From Nepenthes gracilis (lineage: Eukaryota; Streptophyta; Magnoliopsida; Caryophyllales; Nepenthaceae): a stretch of DNA of 64,000 bases. Every line of letters starts with the position of its first letter. Positions within the stretch are counted from its first letter, which is position 1. The notes under the pieces were generated by a model. The model was given only the letters and a program-made list of their open reading frames with translations, was not told where the DNA came from and searched no databases. The DNA is taken from contig BSYO01000031.1 in assembly GCA_033239525.1 (NCBI GenBank), positions 1,798,001-1,862,000 on the forward strand. The letters run 5' to 3'. Below are positions 10,901 to 23,012 of the stretch, in pieces. The translations under genes were made by a program, and so were the position numbers.

Positions 10901-13900
10901 GTTAGATTCTCACCGCGACTGGCATGAGTGTCCTTGGAATCACCCTACAAAAAAAAAAAAAAAAAAAATCATAAGAAAACAAAACCACGTAAAATAATAT
11001 AATTTGATTTTTCATAATTTATAATTATTTTTTTGAGATCAGTTTTCCAAAATGATCAAAGCCTTTTCGGCTGTACTGTGCAGGTGGACAGGCTTTGATC
11101 TTGTGGATTCGGTGTCAACGTGTTCACATTTATCCCAACCGTTGATCCTGTTGATCTGTCCAATCAGATGGAGCAGAGTGAAGGCATTTTGACCCCAAGA
11201 TGTCGGCCTTTCGGAAGTATGAATTCACATAAATAATTATTAACAAAATTAAAATTATTTTATGTAAAAAGGATTAAAAGATTAACACTTTAAACACTAA
11301 TTATTATTCTAATTTTTTATTTTTTTCATATTTTTATTAGTATAAATAATCTCCTGATTATTTTTCTAATTTAAAAATAATTAGAAATTTATAATTTCAT
11401 ATTTTCTTAATAGATAAAATCAAAAGAAATAAAAATTACGATTTTGGCCATCTAATTTTGAAATATTTATTTAAAAGGAGAAGATTTTGATGGGTTTTTT
11501 TTTTTTTTATCAAAATTATGAATAAAAAATCATGATGTTGGCTATGTGATTTTGAAAAATTCAAAAAAAAAAAATGGGTTTGTGAGGGTGAATAAAAATT
11601 ATGAAATTTAATAATCATAATGTTGGTCATCTAATTTTGAAATGATAAAAAAAAAATGAAATTTTTGGTGGGTTTTTCAAAGTGCATGAAAATCAATTAT
11701 GAAAAATTATGATATTTTTTGAATTATGATTATATTTTTTTATACATAAATATTTTGATAAAATATATACTTTATTTATAAAAAAAATCACGATATTGGT
11801 CATTTAAAATTTTTGAAAATTTTTAAAATTAAATTTAATTAGTTTTTCAAAGCAAATGAAAATTATGAGCTAATAATCACGACGTCGACCACCGGATTCG
11901 GGGGACGTCCTTCTCTCTTGTGGAGAAGGACCGTCTTTCTCCTCATCTGAACCGTCGGATGTAAAATTCGACGACCCACACGTTTTAAATGGATAATATA
12001 ACGTGGATCGTTCGATTTTAAATTTAATCATCTAAAACACATAACCGTCGAATTTTACATCCGACGGCCCAAATTAAGAAAATGATATCTTTCTTCACTG
12101 GAAAAAAGGACGCCCCCTCAATTCGTCGACCACCTAATCTCAAAATGTTAAAAAAAAAAAATTTTGATGGGCAAAGAAAAAAAAATTATGAACGAAGAAT
12201 CACTACCTTTGCCATATAATTTCAAATAAATAAAAACTAATGTAAATATAAAACATATTCACTAAAATAAAAGAATAGTATATTAATTTTATATATATTT
12301 AAAAATTATAATTAAGAAATAAAAAATAATAATAAATGATAAATTTTAATTTTAGTTATTAGATAAACACAGGAGGGAACAATCTGCAAACATCATAACA
12401 ACAGTCTGAAGGTTAAGAGACAAAGATAGAGAGAGAAAGAGAACAGACCCAAGAACATGGCGGCCACCATCATGAACGGCCTGAGAGACAAGACCCATCA
12501 GACCCACGGTTGCACCGCCATACACCAAATCGATCCTCCGCTCCACCTTCAACCAATTAAATTAACCACACTTAATAAAATAATTAAATTTAAAAAAAAA
12601 TTTTAAAAAATATATTTATTTTTAAATAAATAATTATAATTTAATTATTTTTTTAAAAAAATTAAAAATTTAATTATTAAATTATAATTATTTATTTAAA
12701 AATAAATAATACAGATCTGAATATTAAATTTCTCTGTCCTTTTAAAAAATGGAGATCCCATCATTTCTATGGACCATGGTCACTAATTTTTCTTAGGAAT
12801 AAACGGTATTAATATAATTAAAATGAGAGGCTAACGCTATCATGCATGATCAGAGAAGAAATATAAAATTCAACCAAACTGGTAAGATGGAGTTCGAGTC
12901 ACGACTCCATGATTAGGTTTGTGATAATGTCACTCTACATAACGCAAAACACTTTATATTTTAATTAGTATTATGATTTGACCGATTAATATAAACTATG
13001 TGGCTAAGTTAATGAGACTATTTAATCATTATCAAAGCATACCATCCTTATGAGACTTTGACCCATGAGAATTATTGGTTTATTAGTTATTCAAAACCTT
13101 AGAGAAATATATAATAATAATAATAATAGCATATTTAATTATAATTGTTCTTTATAAGATATAGAAAAAAAATGAAATAAAACAAGATTTTACGATGATA
13201 TGTGGATAGAAATATTTAGACAAATATCTTGTATATTTTTTAAATATTATTTTTTATCATTCAAATTATTGATATCTATTCTTTTAATATAAAATATTTA
13301 TAAAATAATATATTAAAATATTATCTTAATATTTATTCTTTATTACGAGTGAGTTTAATATTAAAAAAAAAAATCCCACCATTTCGGTGCTTGGATTTTT
13401 CTACACCAGACGTATTGGTGCTTGTTTTGTGTTTTTAGAACACACAAAATTATTTTAACTTTTTGAACTATTTTTTTTTATTGCTGATGAAGTAAATATC
13501 ACAATCATACTTGGCAATAACCATAAGATTAAAACATACGAACGAGTAGAATATTATATTGATTTACGTTTTTTTCTCGTAAAACTCCATAAGCAATAAT
13601 CATGGAGATTTGAAAACGGAGAGGAAGTGCTTCAAGGTTACACCCCGCTCAATGCGTCATGATATCAAACAAGCACGCCCTTTTTATTTTATTTTAACCT
13701 AGTTTTAAGAAGAAGAAGAAGAAGAAGAAGAAGAAAATAGAGAGAGAGAGAGAGAGAAATTAAGAGAGAGAGAAAGAAGAGAGGGAAGAGAGATCATGCA
13801 AGAAGGCTGCTCAACTGACAGGCGGGTTACAGCTAGCAATCTCTCATACCAACCATAAATCTCCACACCCAAACAACAATCATATGATATATTAGTACCT

Positions 13901-14374
13901 GACGATCAAATAGAAAGCAAGGACCAATGAAGGCATGGAAAACTCTCTCTCTCTCTCTCTCTCTTGCTCTCGCTCGCTCGCCCTCTATTTAGTATGTTTG
14001 ATTGGGGAAAGGAACGTTAATGGAATGAAACTTTTGAATTGCAGTAATCGAATGAAATGTCTTGTTTCTAATTTCCAAAAAAACACATCGAAAAGGAAAT
14101 ATCAGATAGTGTGGTTCTTTTTTTAGGGTAAGGGAAACTTTTTCGAGAAAGTTACATTCAGAAAGACGATCGTTGATCTGAATAATTAATACCCAGAAGG
14201 ATTTGATAAACAGAAAGAAGGAAAAATGAAAGAAGAAGAAGAGTAACTGCATCAATTGATAATTACCATTTCCTTTCCAAGTAGAATGGCAGCTTCCTGG
14301 TAGACTGATTTCTTGCCTGAGCAGGCGCCACAGAACACACAAATTCTCTTGAATTTGGACTTGGTTTCTTCCAT
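7292..14374 (-). CDS. LOG: Cytokinin riboside 5'-monophosphate phosphoribohydrolase, LONELY GUY family (complete, 7 exons)
   Basis: Releases active free-base cytokinin from its riboside monophosphate in the cytosol (family knowledge). Exons in transcript order: 14374-14267, 12546-12449, 10944-10914, 10265-10166, 10034-9964, 8116-7973 and 7387-7292. They total 648 nt, join in frame and encode 215 residues; all introns are GT-AG. The start opens [16 protein letters not shown], as in family members. The catalytic signature [10 protein letters not shown] is at residues 111-120, with SMHQRK around 93-98, and LVYGG and GLLNVDGY are also present. The C-terminus [12 protein letters not shown] resembles the LOG5/LOG7 subgroup more than LOG1 (from memory). 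Introns 1, 2 and 5 are long and repeat-bearing, but every splice signal and catalytic residue looks intact, so I expect an active enzyme. Confidence 0.96.
7894..7924. repeat. (TA)n microsatellite near the LOG exon 6 donor
   Basis: An uninterrupted AT dinucleotide run in LOG intron 6, about 50 bp from the exon 6 splice donor. Confidence 0.9.
8758..9075. repeat. Tandem repeat (about 74-80 bp x 4) carrying G-box motifs in LOG intron 5
   Basis: The phrase GGGACGTATCCGGTA..CACGAGACTTACACGTTCCAACACAACACGTGACCCTATTGTGTT recurs with anchors at 8767, 8846, 8920 and 9000. CACGTG palindromes lie at 8816, 8890 and 8969; the fourth unit has a decayed version. Long open frames through it are a by-product of the repeat. 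Confidence 0.85.
11893..12125. mobile_element. Foldback MITE in LOG intron 2
   Basis: The ends are long imperfect inverted repeats, starting CGGATTCGGGGGACGTCC and, read in reverse complement, CGAATTGAGGGGGCGTCC. A perfect inner inverted repeat, CGTCGGATGTAAAATTCGACG, lies near 11952-11972 and 12047-12067. Both outer flanks are TCGACCAC (11885-11892 and 12126-12133), an 8-bp target duplication that fits a hAT-type non-autonomous element. Confidence 0.8.
13708..13780. repeat. GAA and GA microsatellites in LOG intron 1
   Basis: An AGA/GAA trinucleotide run is followed by a GAGAGAGAGAGAGAGA run. A complementary CT run sits at 13942-13963. All are within LOG intron 1. Confidence 0.85.
13942..13964. 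repeat. (CT)n microsatellite in LOG intron 1
   Basis: A CTCTCTCTCTCT run followed by GCTCTCGCTCGCTCG. No other function visible. Confidence 0.85.
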
Positions 14375-14516
14375 TTTCCTCTCTCTTTCCTCTCCCTTTT
14401 CTTTTCTCTTCTTCCTTCTTCTCTTCTCTTATTGACTTGAAGTGGGAAAAGGCTCGAGAATCAGAAGGAAGTGGGCGTATGCAATATGGTTAGCATAAGC
14501 TTTCTGTCTCTCTCTC

Positions 14517-14531
14517 TGTATATATATAATA
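14517..14531 (-). promoter_or_regulatory. Candidate TATA box of LOG
   Basis: On the minus strand the sequence reads ATTATATATATACAG about 145 nt upstream of the LOG ATG, followed by a CT/GA-rich leader. Position and composition fit a plant core promoter; inference only. Confidence 0.4.
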
Positions 14532-14539
14532 ATGGGGCC

Positions 14540-15331
14540 ATGAGCAAGAACAACGTGCTGCTGGTGGTAGTTTAAAATATCTTTCAGCTTTATTTTAAAT
14601 ATCTTTAATAATGTGATGTTTTATTAATTTATTTATTTTAAAGCATTTACTTTAAAAATAGATGGATTAATGACTATTATATTGTCAAAATATATGTTAA
14701 GAATAAATAAAAAGTATGAATATTATCCTCTTGAACACTTGGCAACACAAAACATGAGGACGTAGGCCAACCTTTTGTCACCAAATGTAGGAAAAAGGTC
14801 TAACCAAATAAAAAATATACAAAAAAAAAAGGAAAACAAAAGCTTTTGGAGTGCAAAATTCATTTGTTTTCTTGTCTGAGCAGACCTAATTATACAAATC
14901 AAATGTTATACTCATAAAAAAGGGTTTATATCATAAAAATTTATTAAAATGATGAGAAAAAGCTCATATAATAAACTACCAAGCACAAACCAGACATTTC
15001 CAATGGTTCCTACAATCTCTTGGCCAAAATATAATATTTTGTGGTCAAGAAAATATTTTAGTTATCAATCATTTATAATCAATATTGTTTTTCTTATTGG
15101 AGGTGGCAACAATAGTTGATTGTTGCCGGTCAGTAATTGTTAGGGATCGGGGTGTTGACAGCTACATGACCATTAGCCAACAAGGGTCGAGCCATTATCA
15201 TGAACAACGGGGCTAGGGGGTTGTCAACTAGAAGTCAATAGGGATGAGGCTAGGGAGTTGTTGACTAGAAGTCGACAGAAGGGTTTGGGGTATCATAAAC
15301 TTTTTTCCATTACCATAAACACTAAAAAATA
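14540..15331. other. Intergenic spacer upstream of LOG
   Basis: Mostly AT-rich. A GC-richer patch at 15100-15300 has the repeated phrase CTAGGG(G/A)GTTGT(C/T)(A/G)ACTAGAAGTC, suggesting an old transposon fragment. No gene seen. Confidence 0.5.
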
Positions 15332-16414
15332 TGAAAAAAAAGGATGTTTTATCCCAAATTATATAATAATATTTTGACACAGTGTAAGATTAATGGAAGA
15401 TAAACAAAATTAAATATTTAATACATGTAAAAAATATTTATATTTAAATGATACAAACAATGTGAGTATAAAAATAAAACAATAATAATAATAAAAGATA
15501 ATCTTTTTGGTAATAAAGAAAAAACTCGATACTCACGATAATTAAGAAAAATCCTCCGGGTTTCAACGGTTAGGGAAGAAATGTACTACGAAAATCAAAT
15601 TATAAATTGGATGGTAATGACTCGCTAATCTAGCCGACTTACTCCCGTCTTATAATTCCTACCAGAAACTCCTTGAATTTGCCCACGGTAACAAAATCGG
15701 ATACCTTCTGGTCTTCACGTCAATCTTTCCTCTCGAGCCACTTGAATTTTCAAATACGACCGGATCCTCTTCTTCAACATACCGACGTCATCAATGAAGG
15801 TAGAAAGGTAAAAGTGTTGAAATAGTAAAGAGAAAGTGGCGAGACAACCGCTAGCACATAAAACACAATGATGAAAGATCGGTTTTCTCAATTGGTACAC
15901 GTTTAATGGAAGAAATGATAAATATTTCTCAAGGGGAGGCGCTCCAAAATCATCAATCTTGTATAAGGGCAACTGAAATAATGAATATATTTATAGAGGG
16001 CTCGAAAAAACTGTTCAAAAAATCCGTTCATTGCCGCGGCGCTAAAGCGTAGCTCGAGCGCCCGACGGGCACATGAAGGGTTTCATGAGAAACCCTATGT
16101 GAGCTCGAATGAGAAGGAGGCGAGCAGTGAGTAGGGTGTTTTGGGATTTTAGGTTTGAGCAGGTGAAGAGCTCACGGCGAGTATAGGGTTTTGGAAATTC
16201 ACACTCGAGTGCATGGAGAGCTCATGGCAAGTGTAGGGCTTCAAGATTTCGGGCTCGAGCTGGTGGAGGGCTCACGGTAGGACAGTACTCCTGGAAGCTG
16301 GAACGGACAATTACAAAAATACATAAATGTAGCATTTCAACGAAACACAACCTGAGATCGACACATGACTAAATTTGATCGTGAAATATGCCAACCATAA
16401 AAATGACCCTAACA
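15332..16414 (-). repeat. 3' LTR of copia element B
   Basis: On the minus strand it starts TGTTAGGGTCATTTTTATGG and ends in a T-rich run plus CA. It contains CGAGC-rich GC blocks and AT-rich blocks shared with 18779-19734. Confidence 0.85.
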
Positions 16415-16697
16415 ATCTCCCCATTTGGCAATTCCGTGACAAAACATATAAGGTAAAAAATAAAAGTGAAGTACGAGTTTAGATATCACCGAAATAGAAC
16501 TCGTGTACATAAAAATCTACTCCTAATGAGAAAAGAAAAAAAATGCAAGTAACCATAAACTCTATACGAGAGTTGTTGATACTATGACTGTCATGCCTGA
16601 TACTATAGCAGTGTTGCCTAGTCAAATATAGTTAGTACAAACAGATATAATACATGATGATATAATATGACGGTAACAATAGAAAAATAGAACAAAG

Positions 16698-18099
16698 TCA
16701 CAAGAATAATATAAAGTTAGTAAGAGTCATACAAATATCACAGAAATCCAAGAAGAACTCCCTCTCACAAAAATAGTAACTCCCCCTCACAAAAATAGTA
16801 TCTCTTCCTAACAGAAATAATACCGTCTCCCCTATAAAAATAGTAAGTGAGGAAGGAATATACTCCACCTTTTTGTCACGAATTATTAAAGGGTAATGGA
16901 GCTCACTCTTTTTCATCCATATTATCTTATCACGGTTGATAGTGTTAGTTAAATGTGTCACTTGATCATTTAAACAGTTGATACAGTGAGTGAGATGCTT
17001 TATCTTTGAGCCTTGCCCAACATTCTTTTGACACGACCATACGGGGTAATAGGGGCAAATATGACCAATAATTTCACAGCCATGGCATGTTGGAACGAAT
17101 TTAGCATGGCCGTCAGAAGTGTATATTGGCTTTCTAGTGCATTTAAGATCAAATTGTTTTATACTTGTGAAGTTTTGACGGTTTTGTGTATTACCACACT
17201 TCTTTGGAGAATTACTTGACGATTGGTCAACACAGGTAGACGATTGACTATTATGTCTAGGAAGGGACATGGGTTGGATAAATATAGTTTTAGGATTAAC
17301 AGTGGCTTTTAATTCATTTTTAGAATAACCCAACCTGATTTTATTTTCTCTTATTTTTTTCAAACTGAGGATATGGTCTAATTTTTATAACCCATTTGAA
17401 AATTATTTCAAGTCATTTCGAGTAGCCTATAGATCAGATTTAATAGTTGTGATTTTTCAGTAAAAGAACATTTCAATTTCTCAATTTCTTAAACTTTTGT
17501 GTCTAACTCGGATTTAAAAGTTAATTTTTTTTTTTTTTAATTAGTTTGTACTTTAATGACACATTCGTTTTATTGATATGTTGGTATTCTTTGAACAATT
17601 TATCACAAGTATCTTGAAGATCATATAATTCAACTTCTGATTCATTCTCAGAGTCATCAGATAGTTTAAGGTTTTCTTTTAAGTGTTCATCAGTCTTACA
17701 CTTCGAGGTCATAAAAGCCATGTACTTGACAGGGCCATCTTCAGAGCATTTTTCAACCTTTTCTTCTTCGTCATCGCTCAAGGACACATCAGCTTTAAAG
17801 GTTTAACCTTGTTGGCGTTTAAGGTTTGGGTATTCAATATGATAATGACCAAAATCTTTACACTCGTGGCATTGAACACTTTGGATATTTTTCAATTTAG
17901 ATTCTTTAATTTTGTATTGACCTTTCTTATCAGATTTAAGAGTTTGTTTTAAATCAACACTTGGTATGTCAGACGAAAATTTATTTTTCTTTAAGAATTT
18001 TTTAAAATTTCTAATAAATATGGTAAAATCTACATCGCTATTCAACTCCTGATCGGAGTCACGATCTCTCATTTTCCTAACGGATTTTAGAGAAATCAA
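16698..18099 (-). pseudogene. Decayed copia gag remnants with two zinc knuckles
   Basis: Three minus-strand open blocks (18099-17803, 17787-17521 and 17363-16698) are interrupted by stops and frame changes. The first ends in CHECKDFGHYHIEY, and the third has CHGCEIIGHICPYY. Both look like CX2CX4HX4C gag zinc knuckles in which the last Cys is Tyr. The acidic middle block, with SLSDDEEE near its start, is typical of copia gag-pol of this type. Non-functional. Confidence 0.75.
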
Positions 18100-18778
18100 T
18101 TTATTTTTTCTTTACTGTGGAAATGTGTGCTCATAAGTTTGGAGGAATCCTATAAGTTCTTCGATCTTCATTTTATCAAGGTATTTACTTTTTTCGATAG
18201 CGGTGACCTTAGGTCTAAATTATTCAGGAAGTGATCTAAGAATTTTTCTAATAATTCGATTTTTAAGAATTCGTTCTCCTAAATTAAATGTAGAATTCAC
18301 AATATCGTTCAATTGAGTATAAAATTCATCAAAAGTTTCATAATCTTTCATACGAATTTCTTCAAATCTGGTAGTTAGCATTTGTAATTTTAAATTTTTT
18401 ATAAGTTTGGTTCCTTCATGAGTGATTTCAAGTATATCTCACACATCTTTTACAATTTTACATATAGATATGCGTTTAAACTCTTCGGGAGATATGCCCA
18501 TAAAAATAACATGTAATCCCTTATTATTCCAATTATAAGTATCAAGTTCTTCTTTTGACTATAAAGATAAAATTTTTAGTTCATCACCACTTTTGGGTAG
18601 AGTCCACTCAATTTGGGTACTAGCCTATATGCGCTCATCTATTGATTTAAGGAAGGCTCTCATTCAAACCTTCCAATAGGTATAGTTTCTTCTATCAAAG
18701 AAGGGAGGTACGGAGAGTGATCCACTTGTATACATCTAGATCGGGGGTCGCGGATCAGGGTAAGTCTTTGATATCAAT

Positions 18779-19734
18779 TGAAAAAAGACGTTTTGTCTCA
18801 AATTATATAATAATGTTTTGACCTCGTACAAGATTAGCGGAAACAGTACAAAATTAAATATTCAATACACATAAATAATATTTATATCTAAATGATACAA
18901 GCAATACGAGTATAAAAATAAAATAATAATAATAATAATAATAAATAATCTTTTTTATGACGGAAGAAAAAACTCGATATCCACGATAATCGAAAAAAAT
19001 CCTCCAGGCTTCAACGGATAAGAAAGAAATGGACTATGAAAATCAACTTATATACCGAGTGATAACGACGTGCTAACCTAGTTAACTTATTCCCGTCTTG
19101 TGATCCCTACCAAACAACTCCTTGGATTTACCCATGGCAACGGAATCGGACGCCTTTCGATCTTCATGTCAATCTTCCCCCTTGAGCCACTTGAATTGTC
19201 AAATACGATCAGATCCCCTTCTTCAACGTACCAATGTCACCAATGAATGTAGAAAGGTAGAAGTGTTAAAATGGTAAAGAGAAAGTGGTGAGACAACCGC
19301 TAGCACATGAAACACAATGATGAAAGATCGGTTTTCTCAATTGGTATACGTTTAATGGAGAAAATGATTAATATTTCTCAAGGGAAGGCGCTCCAAAATC
19401 ATCAATCTAATATAAGGACAACTGAAATAAGAGTATATTTATGGAGGCTCGAGAAAAATCGTTCAAAAAATCTGCCTGTTGCCGCAGCGGGCGTACGGAG
19501 GATTTTATGAGAAATCCTACGTGCACTCGAGCGAGAAGGAAGCGAGCAGCGAGTGAGGTGTTTTGGAATTTTGGGTTTGAGCGGGTGGAGAGCTCACAAC
19601 GAGCGCAAGGCTTCAGAAATTTGCACTCGACGGCGTGGAGAGCTTACGGCGAGCGTAGGGTTTTGGGATTTTGGGCTTGAGTGGACGGAGGGCTCATGGC
19701 AGGCGCGGTACTCCTGGAAGCCGGAACATTAACA
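18779..19734 (-). repeat. 5' LTR of copia element B, internally deleted
   Basis: Co-linear with 15332-16414 but lacks roughly 115 bp just after its TGTTA start. The minus-strand end ...TTTTTTCA abuts the primer binding site. Many point differences from the partner LTR suggest an old insertion. Confidence 0.85.
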
Positions 19735-19736
19735 AT

Positions 19737-21120
19737 GGCGGGCTAGCCAAATATTACTTCAACTCATTGAAGGCTGCCTAGCAATATGCCATTCATTGGA
19801 ATCCGTTTGATTTTGTCCCCCTTAGGGCCTTGAAGAATGGCGGATACTTGTCACTTGACTTCGCTAAGAAGCGGGACAAAGCTACCAGTCGTTCGATCAG
19901 TCGCTGGACATCCTTAGTGTTTCGAGGGGGAGTCATGTCCGCGAGGGCCTTAATCTTCTCTAGATTTTCCTCAATCCCTCGTTGGGAGACAATGAAACCC
20001 AAGAATTATTCCGAGGCTACCTCAAAGACACACTTGGCCAGATTCAGCTTCATTCGATATTCACGGAGCACTTTAAATGACTCTGCCAAGTTGCGAATAT
20101 GGTCTCCAGTGTTTCTGCTCTTGACGAGCATGTCATCGACGTAAACCTCCATATTGCGGCCGATCTGTTTCTCAAACATTTTATTTACTAGTCGTTGGTA
20201 GGTGGCTCCTGCGTTCTTCAGATCGAATTGCATGACCTTATAGCAATAAGTACGCTAGTCCGTCATGAACGAGATGTGCTCCTCATCCTCCGAGCTCATC
20301 CAAATTTGGTTATAGCCTAAGTATGCGTCCATGAAGGTCAACAGCTCATGTCCGGACGTCGAGTCCACTAGCAGGTCAATCTTGGCTAAACGAAAACTGT
20401 CCTTCGGGTAGGCTTTGTTAACGTCGGTAAAATTGACGCACATTTATATTTTTTGCTGCTCTTCTTTACCAGGATGACGTTTCCTTACTTCCTCCGAGAT
20501 GGCGACCAGCTTTTCTACCAAGTGATTTCTCTACTTCTGCCTGACAGACTTTCGATCAGGATCGATGCCCAACTTGTGGACCATTACCCTGGTTGAAATC
20601 CCAGGTATGTCAGCTGGAGTCAATGCAAAGATGTTAGTGTTCCGTCACAGGAACACGATCAGCTCGTCGCGCAGTATACCAGTGAGTGAGCTACCGATCT
20701 GCACACACTTTTTCAAATTCTCTGGGTTTAGTGGACTAGGTCGGTTGCCTCACCAGATTGCGCCTGCTGTAAGGTTGTTTCATCTCGATGATCGAGTTCT
20801 CCTATCGTTCTGGTGTAACCGCTAGGAGCGATTTGGGACATGTAACATGTTCGCCCAGTGGCTTGGTCACCCATCACTTCGCCCACACCGTATGGCGTTA
20901 AAATTTTATTTTGAGGTGTGGTATTGAAGTGACGGCCCCAAACGTTGTTAGGCACGGTCGGCCCAATATAGCGTTGTATACGGAGGGCAGGTCGACTACC
21001 AGAAAGGTAAGTGTACGACTTGCCATCTTCGAGTATGTGCCTAAGATGACTTCTACTTGGATCGTCCCTTGGATGGGCACTGGTTCGTTGTCAAGGTGTA
21101 CAGTGGGCCTTCAACACGTT
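19737..21120 (-). pseudogene. gypsy protease and reverse transcriptase of element A, broken
   Basis: The protease end is seen as FLVVDLPSVYNAILGRP (21080-20898). RT follows with MCVNFTDVNKAYPKD (20443-20255), MQFDLKNAGATYQRL and the YVDD catalytic motif near 20143-20132, then the thumb region FIVSQRGIE and LSRFLAKSSDKYPPFFKAL (20002-19793). Frames are interrupted by stops between these blocks. The last readable part, ELK then YLASPPL, ends at the junction with element B. Confidence 0.85.
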
Positions 21121-21899
21121 TTAATTAATTTTTATTAAAACAAATTTAAAAAAACACATCGAGATAGAGTAAATCGCGAGAACTTTCATTGTCAATGAAA
21201 ATTCGTTTCAATTGGTAGTCGACGCTACCATCCGAAATGAGTGTGAATACAACAATGGGATCCGTATGGGGGAAAATTACATGTGCCAAGTCGCTGTCAC
21301 TAAAACTAATGACATTGTCCACAGTGCGCTGCTTCTTCCTTCCAATCTGCTACTCCTTGTTGTCCGCCAGGTTCTTAGCCGGTCAGGTGGTGATTATGTT
21401 GACCACTCTAGATGCAACCCGATTTCATGGAGGGGAAGCCTCTGGTCCTTCTCCCCCCGTAGTGCCAGAGCTCTAGTTAGGGCTCTTAACTAATCTGATG
21501 AGATGGACCCTTCTAATAAGCTCTTTAATCTCCCGTTAGAGGGTCTTGCATCCCTGTGGAATGTCCAGGAGATTGATAAAAATTACAATACTTTACCGGA
21601 TTCCCTCCCTCGGCCTTCTTAAGTGGTTTTAGCTACTTAAGAAATTTCTCCCCACGGATATGCATGAGGACATTCGAATGCGTATCAGTCAAGGGTGTTA
21701 GGCTAGAGGGTCCGTAGTCCTTGCACTCTGTGGTCTGGTCCTGTGGTGCTTTTGATGGGAGTGATCACCACCGTTGAACTTCCTCATTCCCTCTCCGGGG
21801 AACGAGCGAGGCTGTTCGGTCAGTTCTGGACGTTTACCCTCGTTAGCCTCTTTTCGCCGCCACGTAAGCCCGAGTTATATATTCCGCCTCCCGGAAGGT

Positions 21900-22799
21900 C
21901 TACAGGTTCTTGTGCGCTAGGTGCCTGAAGAAATTCTCATACGTTAGTGTGGAGATGAAGCCGCCCAACTTCATTTTCTCTGTGAGCCTGGGGATGTACT
22001 TGGTTTCTACCACGAAGTGATCCAAAAATCTCCATGGATTCTCTCCCTGCTTCTGCTTGATGTGGGAGAGGTGCCATGGCTGTTTTTCCTCTCGGTGACA
22101 GGAAACGTATTGGGCCAAAAAGAGGTTAGTCAGCTCCTTGAAACTTCCGATCGAGTTTGAATAGAGGTGGTGGAACCATATACGAGCGTCTCCTTTCAAC
22201 ATGAGATGAAAATAGCGGCACATCGCTGAATCCTTCAAACCTTGCAGACTCAGATGGGTGCAAAAATTATCAAGATGATTAATTGAATCAGTGCTCTCAT
22301 CGAAAGAGTCAAGAGGAGGCATCTTGAATTTGGCTGGCATTAGACAATTCAGGATCTCCGCTATGAAAGGGGATTTGTCTAGATCAATGGTGTGCTCATT
22401 GTCTTTGAACATGCGATTCCAGATCTTCTCCAACCTAGGGTCTGCCGGAGCAGCATTGGCCGATCTCTTGGAGTTGAGATAGGTCCCCAACTCTGTTCCT
22501 TCCTTGGAGTGGCCAGTAGCCGGCCGGCTACTCCCTCTAGTGGATCTGACGGTCCTGGAGGCTCCCTCCGAGATCGGGTTCTTAATCTCCGTCCGAGAGT
22601 ATCGGGGGTTCCTCCGTTCCGGACTTTCCTCCGAAGACATGCTTCCAGAGTGCTCCTTAAACTTGGTCTGGCTTGGAGCGTGTGAAGATTCGAGGATCTG
22701 AGTGTTGGCCAACCTTCTGGGCTTTTTGGCTGGCTTCTTCTTCCTCTGGCCTCCTCTCCTAGAGGCCGGTATGGGGACTGCCGTGGCCGGAGCCTCCAA
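21900..22799 (-). CDS. Ty3/gypsy gag polyprotein of element A
   Basis: An open frame of 299 residues. The N-terminal 110 are basic and Ser/Arg-rich. Then comes a retrotransposon capsid-type domain with FDESTDSINHLDNF and CRYFHLMLKGDARIWFHHL, then FKELTNLFLAQY and ENPWRFLDHFVVE. It is open from the ATG but ends early at HLAHKNL, without the zinc knuckle usual at the C-terminus of gag, so the frame is truncated by mutation. It is separated from the LTR by about 210 bp of leader. Confidence 0.85.
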   Translation of the reverse strand: MEAPATAVPIPASRRGGQRKKKPAKKPRRLANTQILESSHAPSQTKFKEHSGSMSSEESPERRNPRYSRTEIKNPISEGASRTVRSTRGSSRPATGHSKEGTELGTYLNSKRSANAAPADPRLEKIWNRMFKDNEHTIDLDKSPFIAEILNCLMPAKFKMPPLDSFDESTDSINHLDNFCTHLSLQGLKDSAMCRYFHLMLKGDARIWFHHLYSNSIGSFKELTNLFLAQYVSCHREEKQPWHLSHIKQKQGENPWRFLDHFVVETKYIPRLTEKMKLGGFISTLTYENFFRHLAHKNL

Positions 22800-23012
22800 T
22801 TGTGAATGCTCCTATCGAGAGCAGAACATCTAGAGCATTTTATTGGTATTTTACATATGCTCCATCAGATGCTGAAAGAAAAGTGCTGGCACCCCGTTGA
22901 CCATCCTGTTGACCATGGCACCAGCAGCATGGTTAGTTCAGGTGACGAGGATGAGAGTTTTTTGGAAAAGTGTGGTAGGCTTTTTGTAAATGCTTCCTAT
23001 AGACGGCGCCAA

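Larger units (their letters stand above)
15332..19734 (-). mobile_element. Ty1/copia-type LTR retrotransposon B, pol-deleted
   Basis: Two related LTRs (15332-16414 and 18779-19734) flank an internal region read on the minus strand. Next to the upper LTR is ATTGATATCAAAGACTTACC, resembling a methionine-tRNA primer binding site. Next to the lower LTR is the purine tract AAATGGGGAGAT directly before TGTTAGGG. Only gag-like coding remains; no protease, integrase or RT is visible. Flanks AAATA and ATGGC do not match, so there is no target duplication and one end has been rearranged. Confidence 0.85.

Noticed and set aside
13989..14342. 117-codon minus-strand frame ending near the LOG start
   Set aside because: Only its first part is LOG exon 1 read in another frame; the remainder is intron.
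19441..19680. 79-codon plus-strand frame
   Set aside because: It is inside the copia element B LTR, where the CGAGC-rich repeats keep frames open.
19830..22701. Plus-strand open frames opposite gypsy element A
   Set aside because: They are shadows of the minus-strand gag and RT, and lack their own family motifs.
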